This document shows positions 42,065-50,912 of a stretch of 64,000 bases of DNA, piece by piece (within the stretch, counting starts at the first letter, position 1; every line of letters starts with the position of its first letter). Location: the NCBI RefSeq assembly GCF_020216065.1, contig NZ_JAIWNA010000010.1:1-64000 (forward strand). Direction: 5' to 3'. A model generated the notes under the pieces. The model did no database searches, was not told the origin of the DNA, and saw only the letters and a list, made by a program, of their open reading frames with translations. This DNA comes from Nocardia rosealba. GTDB taxonomy: Bacteria; Actinomycetota; Actinomycetes; Mycobacteriales; Mycobacteriaceae. The translations under genes were made by a program, and so were the position numbers.

Positions 42065-42529
42065 GTGGATGTTCGGGTAATGCGCTCGCGCAGTGTGACT
42101 TTCACCCTGCCCGCCCTGGTCGCGGTGGCGCTGGTGTCGGCCGGCTGCAGTGCCCCGAGCACCGCTCAGCGCCCGACGACCACCACCCGCGCGTCGGTGA
42201 CCACCACCCCGCGCACCACCACCACCAGCACCGCCGCCCGCCCGGCCTCGGTGGGTGTCTGCGTGGAGACGGCGACGAACAAGCGGGTGGCCGACGACCG
42301 CTGCGACACGTCCGACGCGAGCTATAAACGGTTCTGGTACAAGCACACCGACACGCTGGTGTACCCGGCGGTCGGTGCCGCGATCGTGCTGGCGGCGGGC
42401 AGTTTCCTCCGGCCGAGTACCGGCGACGTCTACGACCGTGGCGCACCGGTCGCGGGCGGAACGGTCCTGCGCGGTGGGCTGGGCCAGCGGCCCGACTCGA
42501 GTGGTGGCGGCGGCAGTTCGGGGTCCTGA
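42065..42529 (+). CDS. putative lipoprotein of unknown function
   Basis: 154 residues from GTG 42065, with GGAGGGG upstream. The signal peptide ends in a lipobox (VALVSAGCSAP), predicting N-terminal Cys lipidation. A Thr/Pro/Arg-rich linker (about 33-65) follows, then a region with two further Cys (GVCVETATNKRVADDRCD), a short hydrophobic segment (LVYPAVGAAIVLAAGSF) and a Gly/Ser-rich tail. I do not recognise the family. Its stop is 1 nt from the end of the converging MarR gene. Confidence 0.65.
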   Translation: MDVRVMRSRSVTFTLPALVAVALVSAGCSAPSTAQRPTTTTRASVTTTPRTTTTSTAARPASVGVCVETATNKRVADDRCDTSDASYKRFWYKHTDTLVYPAVGAAIVLAAGSFLRPSTGDVYDRGAPVAGGTVLRGGLGQRPDSSGGGGSSGS

Positions 42530-42530
42530 C

Positions 42531-43049
42531 TCACGCCAGGTCCGCGGCGGGAGTCGGTTCCTTGGTCGGCATGCGAGGGCCGAGTTCCCGTGCCGCACTG
42601 CGGTGGTGGTCGATCAGGACGTCGTAGATCTCGGCGAGCGCGGCCAGTTGCGCGCGGTCGAGGACGTCGATCATGTGCCGCCGCACGCTGCGCACGTGGG
42701 CCGGGGCCGCCGTGGTGAGCAACTGGCCGCCCGCGCTCGTCAGCCGGGCGACGGTGCGGCGCTGGTCGTGCGGCATGGTTTCGCGCACCACGAGTCCACG
42801 CTTCTGCATGCGGGTGATCTGGTGTGAGAGTCGGCTCTGCGACCATTCCAGCGCACCCGCCAGGTCAGCGAAGGTCAAACGCTGGCCCGGTGCGTCGGCT
42901 AGGTACACCAGCACGGAATATTCGACATAACTGAGATTCGCCGCCCGGCCGGCGTCACGCCCGATCGCCGCGGCGATCAGGTCGCGGGTACGGACATAGC
43001 CCAGCCAGGCGCGCATTTCGACATCATCGAGCCACTGTGGATCGGTCAC
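42531..43049 (-). CDS. MarR-family transcriptional regulator
   Basis: 172 residues from GTG 43049, with TGGAG 8 nt upstream; the longer open frame to 43157 has no ribosome-binding site. The winged helix (about 45-110) shows LSYVEYSVLVYLADAPGQRL, LAGALEWSQSRLSHQITRMQ, KRGLVVRE and DQRRTVARLTSAG. MarR proteins usually control export or stress genes in response to small aromatics. It is divergent from the fumarase gene. The gap contains TTACT...AGTAA half-sites (43157-43174) but no strong dyad. Target unknown. Confidence 0.83.
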   Translation of the reverse strand: MTDPQWLDDVEMRAWLGYVRTRDLIAAAIGRDAGRAANLSYVEYSVLVYLADAPGQRLTFADLAGALEWSQSRLSHQITRMQKRGLVVRETMPHDQRRTVARLTSAGGQLLTTAAPAHVRSVRRHMIDVLDRAQLAALAEIYDVLIDHHRSAARELGPRMPTKEPTPAADLA

Positions 43050-43256
43050 GATCGAGCTCCAGATTCGCCGGTGCAAGCTTCGGATTGAACGGCGCACGCC
43101 CACCACCGCCCGGGAGAATGGGTAGCACCGTTTGTGTTGAACGTGCAACCTCGACATTACTTCATCTTGAGTAAGGATTGCCTAATCTCCAGGTCGGCGC
43201 CCGGTGGTGGATAGGCTCTGCGATGCTCTGCCCACCTGCCTGAAGGAGTGCGATCC

Positions 43257-44933
<1,677 letters not shown>

Positions 44934-45001
44934 AGACCCGCTCCCTGGGTCTTCTGGTCGTGCGTCCAGCCGTCGCGGTGTAACGTGACCGGCGACATAC
45001 G

Positions 45002-46387
45002 GTGAACGGGGTGGCTATGCCCGCTGGAATTCCTGGGGGCCGGGTGGCGCGCGGCGCCAAGCTCGGACAGTTCGCCGCGGGCCAAGCGGTGCGCGGGGTC
45101 GGCAGACGACTGTCGATGATCGGTCGCACCGAGGAGGCCAGGCAAGTCCTGGCCGAGCGCTCGGCGATGACGACCGCGCAGCAGATCGTCACGGTCCTCG
45201 GCAGCATGAAGGGATCGGCGATGAAGCTGGGGCAGATGGCCTCGGTGCTCGACCTCGACTTCGTGCCCGAATCGCATCGCGAGCATTTCCGGGCCCAGTT
45301 GGCCGCACTGCAGGACAAGGCGCCCGCGGTCGCGTTCCCGACCATGCGCGCGGTGATCGAGGACGATCTCGGGCCGCTCGGCGGCGTCTTCGCCGACTTC
45401 GACGAGACCGCCATCGCGGCCGCGTCGATCGGTCAGGTGCACCGGGCCACCCTGCGCGACGGGCGCGTGGTCGCGGTGAAGGTGAAGTACCCCGGGGTGG
45501 AGCGTGCCGTCCACGCCGATATCGGCAATCTCGAATTCCTCAGCAAGATGGGCAGATCCGTGCTGCCGAGCATGGCCGACACCGGCGTGCTCGAGGAGAT
45601 CGCCGACAACCTGCGCAGCGAACTGGACTACGAACGCGAGGCCCGCACCCAGCATCGGGTGGCGCGGCGGTATCGCGGTCACCCGTTCATCACCGTGCCC
45701 GACGCGATCGTCGAACACTGCTCGCACAATGTGCTCGTCACCGAATACGTCGAGTCGCAACCCTTTTCGCACATGCGAACGCTGCCCGACGCCGACCGCG
45801 ACCACCTGGGCGAACTGATCTACCGGTTCTACATCTCCAGCCTGTTCGTCGACAACGAGTTCTGCGGCGACCCCCATCCGGGCAATATGCTGCTGGCCGC
45901 CGACGGGAAACTCGCCTTCGTCGACTTCGGCCTGTACAAGCAGATGGACCCGGCGCATGTCGATTTCGAGCGCGACGTGCTGCGTGCGGCTGCCGAGGGG
46001 CGCGGTGAGGACCTGTACGCCGCGTGGGTCGACCGGGGAATCATCGACCCGAGTGCCGGGGTGTCGGTCGAGGAGAGCCTGGCCTACGTGTGGGCCGCCA
46101 CGGGGTGGCACCTGCTGGACGAGGACGTCACCATCACCCCCGAATTGGCCACCGGCGCACTGCTGCTCGCGGTCGACCCGCGTTCGTCGCAATTCCACGG
46201 GATGCACCGGCAGCTGCTGCCGCCGGAGCACGTGTTCTCCCGCCGGGCCGACCTGTTCACCTTCGCCACCCTCGGCCAGTTGCGGGCCACCGCGAACTGG
46301 CACCTGCTGGCCCGTGAATGGCTCTACCACGAGCCACCCGTCACCGAGGTCGGCCGCGAGATCGACCGGTGGCGCCGATCCGGGTGA
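45002..46387 (+). CDS. ABC1/UbiB-family atypical kinase
   Basis: About 461 residues; GTG 45002, GTG 45011 and ATG 45017 are all possible starts. ABC1-kinase signatures are clear: the KxGQ motif in GSAMKLGQMASVLDLDF, the Ala-rich nucleotide loop AAASIGQVHRATLRDGRVVA, the catalytic Lys in VAVKVKYPGVERAV, SELDYEREA, FCGDPHPGNMLLAADG and VDFGLYKQMD. Family members are ATPases tied to quinone and isoprenoid lipid biology (UbiB, Coq8); actinobacterial copies are uncharacterised. Probably membrane-associated. No quinone genes are adjacent. Confidence 0.88.
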   Translation: MNGVAMPAGIPGGRVARGAKLGQFAAGQAVRGVGRRLSMIGRTEEARQVLAERSAMTTAQQIVTVLGSMKGSAMKLGQMASVLDLDFVPESHREHFRAQLAALQDKAPAVAFPTMRAVIEDDLGPLGGVFADFDETAIAAASIGQVHRATLRDGRVVAVKVKYPGVERAVHADIGNLEFLSKMGRSVLPSMADTGVLEEIADNLRSELDYEREARTQHRVARRYRGHPFITVPDAIVEHCSHNVLVTEYVESQPFSHMRTLPDADRDHLGELIYRFYISSLFVDNEFCGDPHPGNMLLAADGKLAFVDFGLYKQMDPAHVDFERDVLRAAAEGRGEDLYAAWVDRGIIDPSAGVSVEESLAYVWAATGWHLLDEDVTITPELATGALLLAVDPRSSQFHGMHRQLLPPEHVFSRRADLFTFATLGQLRATANWHLLAREWLYHEPPVTEVGREIDRWRRSG

Positions 46388-46425
46388 GCCGAACCGCGCC
46401 GAGCCGGGGTCGATAGGATTCCGGC

Positions 46426-46914
46426 ATGCACTCTGTTCTCCGCATCCTGGTCGGCGTGAGCGCGGTCGCCGCGATGACGGCTACCGGTACCGCCACGGCC
46501 GACCCTGATCAGCGTGAACAGGTCCAGTCCGCCGCGGGCACCGAGGGCCTCGACCCACCGCTCGCGCTGGCCTACACCCTGGCCGAACAGCAGGCCCACG
46601 CCGAGGGCGTGCCGCTGTCGGTCACCTCCGGCTACCGCACCCCCGAACAGCAGGAAGCGCTGTGGCAGGACGGCCTGGCCACCCACGGCACCCCGGAGGA
46701 GGCCCGCCGCTGGGTCCTCCCGCCCGCCGAATCGACCCACGTATCCGGCCACGCGGTCGACGTCGGCCCGCAGATCGGCGCCCAGTGGCTCGAGGCCAAC
46801 GGCAACCGCTGGGGGCTGTGCCGGACTTTCGACAACGAATGGTGGCACTTCGAGTTGGTGACGGTGCCGGGGACGCCGTGCCCGCCGACCGTGCCCGACG
46901 CGAGCATGCGCTAG
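46426..46914 (+). CDS. secreted VanY-type D,D-carboxypeptidase (M15B)
   Basis: 162 residues from ATG 46426, with AGGA upstream. A signal peptide (MHSVLRILVGVSAVAAMTAT, cleavage near ATADP) precedes a VanY domain. The zinc and catalytic motifs are VTSGYRTPEQQEALW, ESTHVSGHAVDVGP (His/Asp ligands) and EWWHFELV (catalytic Glu/zinc His). It trims terminal D-Ala from peptidoglycan stems outside the membrane. There is no VanR/S or other glycopeptide-resistance gene nearby, so this is a housekeeping wall-modifying enzyme. Convergent with the epoxide hydrolase. Confidence 0.88.
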   Translation: MHSVLRILVGVSAVAAMTATGTATADPDQREQVQSAAGTEGLDPPLALAYTLAEQQAHAEGVPLSVTSGYRTPEQQEALWQDGLATHGTPEEARRWVLPPAESTHVSGHAVDVGPQIGAQWLEANGNRWGLCRTFDNEWWHFELVTVPGTPCPPTVPDASMR

Positions 46915-46937
46915 GTCGACCGGCGCGGTCTTGTCTC

Positions 46938-48071
46938 TCAGTGCAGGGCTGCGAAGAACCTCCGGATGTCGGCGACATGTGCCGCCGGTTCCTCCATCGC
47001 CACGAAGTGGTTGCCGGGGTTGCCCGACGGCCAGTGGGTGATCTTGTTGTCGCGTTCGGCGAGCTTGCGCATGAGCGGTGAGCCGCCACCGTAGACGCCC
47101 GTCGGCACCAGGTTCTGGCCGGTCGGCCAGCCGAAACCGCCGTCGCGCAGCCCGTTGTACATGGGCCATGAGGAGGTGCCGGTGGTCTGGGTGAACCAGT
47201 ACAGCGACAGCGTGGTGAGCAGGTGGTCGCGGTCGATCACGTCCTCGGCGAGGTCGGCCATCGGCGTGAACTCCTGGAACTTCTGCATCATCCACGCCAG
47301 TAGCGCGACCGGTGAATCGTTCCAGCCCAGCGCGAAGGTCTGCGGTGCGGCGCGCAGCAGGGTGTGGTGGTCGACGCCACCGGTCATCCACAGTTGCATC
47401 TGGTCCCACTCGGCGCGGTCCTCCTCCGACATCGCGGGCACGTCGGCCTCGGTCGGCATGCCGATACCGCCGTCGAGATGCACCCCGATCACGTGCTCCG
47501 GCGCCGCGAGCGCCATTTCCGGTGCGATGTAGGCGCCCAGGTCGCCGCCCTGGGTCCCGTAGCGCTGGTAGCCGAGCCGGTTCATGAGCTCGGTCCACAT
47601 CCGGGCCACCCGTGCGGTGGTCATTCCGACCTCGCGCGGAGCCTGGGAGAAGGCGAAGCCGGGGACCGACGGGACAACCACGTCGAAGGCGAGGGCGGGA
47701 TCGAGACCGTGAGCGCGTGGATCGGTCAGCGGACCGATCACACGGGTGAATTCGGCGAAGGTGTTGGGCCACCCGTGCGTGAGCAGCAGGGGCACCGCAT
47801 CGGGTTCGGGGGAGCGGACGTGGACGAAGTGCACGTCGAGGCCGTCGATGGTCGTCTGGAACTGAGGGAAGGCATTGAGTGCGGTTTCCTGTGCCCGCCA
47901 ATCGAATTCGTCGGCCCAGTAGGTGGCGAGCTCGCGCAGATACGCGGCAGGCACGCCACGCTCCCAGCCGTCGCCCGGCAGTTCGGGCGTCCATCGGGCT
48001 CGGGCCAGCCGGTCGCGCAGGTCGTCGAGATCGGCCTGTGGGATGTCGATGTGGAAGGGGCGGACAGTCAT
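46938..48071 (-). CDS. epoxide hydrolase, EHN-domain alpha/beta-hydrolase
   Basis: 377 residues from ATG 48071. The N-terminal EHN domain ([44 protein letters not shown]) is followed by an alpha/beta-hydrolase core: [20 protein letters not shown] (oxyanion HGWP), the nucleophile Asp in [17 protein letters not shown], and the C-terminal His region [20 protein letters not shown]. It hydrolyses epoxides to diols; the natural substrate is unknown. It is divergent from a WYL regulator, with a dyad between them, and is probably its target. Confidence 0.9.
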   Translation of the reverse strand: MTVRPFHIDIPQADLDDLRDRLARARWTPELPGDGWERGVPAAYLRELATYWADEFDWRAQETALNAFPQFQTTIDGLDVHFVHVRSPEPDAVPLLLTHGWPNTFAEFTRVIGPLTDPRAHGLDPALAFDVVVPSVPGFAFSQAPREVGMTTARVARMWTELMNRLGYQRYGTQGGDLGAYIAPEMALAAPEHVIGVHLDGGIGMPTEADVPAMSEEDRAEWDQMQLWMTGGVDHHTLLRAAPQTFALGWNDSPVALLAWMMQKFQEFTPMADLAEDVIDRDHLLTTLSLYWFTQTTGTSSWPMYNGLRDGGFGWPTGQNLVPTGVYGGGSPLMRKLAERDNKITHWPSGNPGNHFVAMEEPAAHVADIRRFFAALH

Positions 48072-48116
48072 TCGGAACTCCTCGTGATCGGTGTGAACCC
48101 GACGCTACGAGGCATT

Positions 48117-48135
48117 TAGGACAGGATCGGTCCTA
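48117..48135. promoter_or_regulatory. dyad between epoxide hydrolase and WYL regulator
   Basis: TAGGAC-AGGATCG-GTCCTA gives perfect 6-bp arms. It lies in the 86-bp gap between divergent genes, 22 bp before the probable ATG 48158, and is a likely binding site for the adjacent WYL/HTH regulator. Confidence 0.5.
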
Positions 48136-48157
48136 GATGTGCGCGAGAATCGAAATC

Positions 48158-49117
48158 ATGACCGACACCGCAGCGCGGCTGCTCCGATTGCTCGCACTGC
48201 TGCAGATGCCACGCGAATGGCCGGGTAGCGAACTCGCCGACCGGCTCGGCGTCACCGATCGCACCGTGCGCCGCGATATCGACCGGTTGCGCGAGCTCGG
48301 CTACCCGGTGCTCGCCGCGCTGGGTGCGAGCGGCGGCTACCGCCTCACCGCCGGGTCGGCGCTGCCGCCGCTAGTGCTCGACGAGGACGAAGCGGTCGCG
48401 GTGGCAGTCGGCCTGCGGGTCGCCACCGGGCAGGCGGTCGGTGGAATCGAGGAGGCGTCGGTGCGGGCGTTGACCAAACTCGAGCAGGTTCTACCCGCGA
48501 AGCTCCGGAGGCGCGTGCGGGTGGTGGGTGCGGCGGTCGCGGTCCGGGTGGGTGAGGGGCCCACCGTGGAGCCGGAGGTCCTCACCACCCTCGCCGCGGC
48601 CGTCACCAACCGGGAACGACTGCGCTTCCGCTATTTCGACACCGACGGCGCCGAGTCACGTCGCCATGCCGAACCGGTCGGCGTCGTCGCGTCCGGCCGG
48701 CGCTGGTACCTCGTCGCCTACGACCTCGACCGAGACGCCTGGCGCACCTACCGCGCCGACCGGATCGCCCACCCGCACCCGACCGGTGCCCGGATCATCG
48801 CGCGTGAGCTACCCGCGGCCGACGCCGCCGACTATGTGGCGGGACGTCGAACCGACTGGCCCACCGCCCCGTACCGGGCCGATGTCACCATCGACGCCCC
48901 GCTCACCCGGGTCACCGGCCGACTCGGCGAGGACCCCGCCACCCTGCACTCCACCGGTGCCACCACCTGCCGCCTCACCGGTGTCCGGGATGACGACCCC
49001 GATTGGCTTGCCCGGCAATTGGTTTCGCTCGGAGTCGCGTTCCGGGTACACGACTCGCCCGAACTGTCCGCGCGACTGCGTGCGATGGCGGAGCGCATCG
49101 GGCACGCGGTGGGGTGA
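48158..49117 (+). CDS. HTH-WYL transcriptional regulator, YafY type (1)
   Basis: 319 residues using ATG 48158 (MTDTAARLLRLLALLQMPRE); ATG 48137 in frame would add seven residues. The N-terminal HTH_11 helix (LADRLGVTDRTVRRDIDRLR) is followed by GYPVLAALGASGGYRL. The WYL domain contains RRWYLVAYDLDRDAWRTYRADRI (the W-Y-L and Arg residues lie in RRWYLVAYD). WYL regulators sense nucleotides, nucleic acids or small ligands. The gene pairs divergently with the epoxide hydrolase. A second enzyme/WYL divergent pair follows directly. Confidence 0.88.
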   Translation: MTDTAARLLRLLALLQMPREWPGSELADRLGVTDRTVRRDIDRLRELGYPVLAALGASGGYRLTAGSALPPLVLDEDEAVAVAVGLRVATGQAVGGIEEASVRALTKLEQVLPAKLRRRVRVVGAAVAVRVGEGPTVEPEVLTTLAAAVTNRERLRFRYFDTDGAESRRHAEPVGVVASGRRWYLVAYDLDRDAWRTYRADRIAHPHPTGARIIARELPAADAADYVAGRRTDWPTAPYRADVTIDAPLTRVTGRLGEDPATLHSTGATTCRLTGVRDDDPDWLARQLVSLGVAFRVHDSPELSARLRAMAERIGHAVG

Positions 49118-49125
49118 GAGGCGCG

Positions 49126-49527
49126 TCAGGGCCGGGCCGCGACCGCTTCCACCTCGAACAGCACATCGGGGGTGGCCAGCGCCGCGACACCGATGAGCGT
49201 CTGGGTGGGCGGGGTGGTGCCCCAGTGCTCGGCCACGGCACCGGCGATCGGGCCGAGTTTCGTGACATCGTGGTTCACCACGTAGGTGCGCAGCGCGACG
49301 ACGTGGCTGAGATCCAGGTCGTGGGCTGCCAGGGCGGTGGCGATGTTGTCGAATGTCCGCTTCACCTGGTCGGCGAAGTCACCGGAGACGACCGCGCCGT
49401 CGGTGTCGGAACCGTACTGGCCGGAGACGAAGACCAGATCGGTGCCCGCCGGGACGGCGGCGGTATGGCTGTAGCCGAACGGAACCGGGTTGTGGAGGCC
49501 GTCGGGGTTGACGATGGTGTGCGCCAT
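49126..49527 (-). CDS. RidA/YjgF-family protein
   Basis: 133 residues from ATG 49527, with GAAAGG upstream. The Rid fold is indicated by FGYSHTAAVPAGTDLVFVSG, DFADQVKRTFDNIATALAAH, VVALRTYVV and TLIGVAALATPDVLFEVEAV. The archetypal RidA Arg that binds the imine carboxylate is usually in a C-terminal RxxV segment; here the region reads TPPTQTLIGV. It therefore probably belongs to a non-RidA Rid subgroup with a different deaminase or other role. It is divergent from a WYL regulator that likely controls it. Confidence 0.82.
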   Translation of the reverse strand: MAHTIVNPDGLHNPVPFGYSHTAAVPAGTDLVFVSGQYGSDTDGAVVSGDFADQVKRTFDNIATALAAHDLDLSHVVALRTYVVNHDVTKLGPIAGAVAEHWGTTPPTQTLIGVAALATPDVLFEVEAVAARP

Positions 49528-49579
49528 GTTCGGCACCTTTCCTGTGATGGATTGTCGTGACGCAGATGAGCCTGTCAGC

Positions 49580-49606
49580 AATACACGACATCCTCTGTCG
49601 TGTATT
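49580..49606. promoter_or_regulatory. 27-bp dyad operator between Rid gene and WYL regulator
   Basis: AATACACGAC (49580-49589) and GTCGTGTATT (49597-49606) are perfect 10-bp arms with a 7-nt spacer. The site lies 52 bp from the Rid gene start and 18 bp from the regulator start, ideal for repressing both. It is one of the strongest dyads in the window outside terminators. Confidence 0.75.
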
Positions 49607-49624
49607 CCGGGTAATCTTTCGCGA

Positions 49625-50596
49625 GTGCGCGCCGACCGGCTTGTCTCCCTCGTGCTGCTGCTGCGCAGACACGGCCGGCTGACCGCGGACGTGCTGGCCC
49701 GCGAGCTGGAGGTCTCCACTCGCACTGTGCTGCGCGATATCGAGGCGCTCTCCGCAGCCGGCGTGCCGGTGTACGCAGAACGCGGCAGGCACGGTGGATT
49801 CGCCCTGCTCCCAGGCTTCCAAACCGAACTCACCGGGCTGAACCACGACGAGGCGCTGGCGCTACTGGTCGCCGGATCACGGCGCGGGGCACAAGCTTTC
49901 GGCCTCGGCGGCGCCCTGTCCTCGGCCATGCGCAAGGTCGTCGACGCCCTGCCCGAGAGCTATCGCGACACCGCGACCGGCGCCGCCCGTCGACTGCTCG
50001 TCGACCCCGAGACCGACCTCCTGTCGCGTCGCGTCGTGCCCGAGGACCTGCCCGACGCCGTAGTGGCCGAGGTCCGCCGCGCGGTGCTGACCGGTCACCG
50101 ATTACGCATCAACTACGCCGCCGTCGACCAGTCCGCGCAGTGGCGAACCGTGGACCCGATCGGCCTGGTCACCGTCGCCGACCAGAGCTATTTGCTTGCG
50201 ACCAGATCGGGGGAGGACCGCACATACCGCCTGTCGCGCATCCTCGACGCAGAGGAACTGCCCGAACCCGCGCAGCGACCGGAGCACATCGACCTGAATC
50301 AGGCCTGGAAGGAACGCAGCACCCGGTTCCGTGCCGGCAGCGACCAGGTAGCCGTCGAGGTCCGGGTGAACCCCACCCGCCGTGCGGAACTCATCGGCAC
50401 GGCGGTGACACTCAGCTCCGAAACGGTCGAGGCCGACGGCCGGCTCCGCCTCGAGCTGACCTTCCAAGACCCGCGCCACGCCGAATGGGCACTCTGGCAA
50501 CTCGGCACCCACGCGGAAATCCTTGCGCCGCAATGGCTGCGCACCACCTTGCGCGACCGCGCGACCACGCTCGCCGCCCACTACCGGTCGTCCTGA
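49625..50596 (+). CDS. HTH-WYL transcriptional regulator, YafY type (2)
   Basis: 323 residues from GTG 49625 (RADRLVSLVLLLRRHGRLTA); the frame upstream to 49490 runs through the operator and is not used. HTH_11: LARELEVSTRTVLRDIEALS, then GVPVYAERGRHGGFALLPGF. The WYL domain includes LVTVADQSYLLATRSGEDRT and YRLSRIL, with the usual W/Y replaced by QSYLLA. A C-terminal WCX-like extension follows. It is divergent from the Rid gene across a strong 27-bp dyad. It shares architecture with the WYL gene at 48158 but is clearly diverged. Confidence 0.88.
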   Translation: MRADRLVSLVLLLRRHGRLTADVLARELEVSTRTVLRDIEALSAAGVPVYAERGRHGGFALLPGFQTELTGLNHDEALALLVAGSRRGAQAFGLGGALSSAMRKVVDALPESYRDTATGAARRLLVDPETDLLSRRVVPEDLPDAVVAEVRRAVLTGHRLRINYAAVDQSAQWRTVDPIGLVTVADQSYLLATRSGEDRTYRLSRILDAEELPEPAQRPEHIDLNQAWKERSTRFRAGSDQVAVEVRVNPTRRAELIGTAVTLSSETVEADGRLRLELTFQDPRHAEWALWQLGTHAEILAPQWLRTTLRDRATTLAAHYRSS

Positions 50597-50912
50597 GGCG
50601 CTCAGACACTCACCGGCAACATGCCCCGGCGGAATCCTCGCGTACTCGCCCGTGCGGTACTGGGCGGCCGACACGGGATCATCAGCCACAGGGCAGGGTC
50701 TTCCTGACGAGCACGCCAGGGCAGGTCGGCGGCACAGCGCGCCCACCGTGTCGGCCCCGCGACGGCCGGGGCCGGCTGTTGCGAGCCAACTCCCACCGTA
50801 AGCACGGGTGCATCCCATGCCGACGATCACACCGGCTGCCCTACGCTCCCGCGCGACCAGTGGTGCCTCGCGGAGCTCGAGGCCTCAGCCGGTCGGCGCC
50901 CCGGCGGTGATC
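50597..50912. other. 316-bp gap after the JetABC-like operon, no gene seen
   Basis: Between the converging WYL gene and jetC no credible coding region is present in any frame. The short open frames lack ribosome-binding sites and family similarity. GGCCCCG (50753-50759) and CGGGGCC (50767-50773) form a 7-bp hairpin that may terminate one or both transcripts. In complete type II Wadjet operons a DUF2399/DUF3323 (JetD) gene would be expected at one edge of the cassette; I saw no remnant of it here. Confidence 0.6.

Noticed and set aside
43157-43190. IdeR/DtxR-like iron box before the Fe-S fumarase
   Set aside because: The minus-strand sequence TTAGGCAATCCTTACTCAA matches the 19-bp consensus at only about 12 positions and lacks its symmetry; a similar weak match lies near 7120.
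50597-50912. Remnant of a JetD (DUF2399/DUF3323) gene
   Set aside because: All frames were read. None shows a toprim-like or DUF2399-like stretch, so no pseudogene is claimed.
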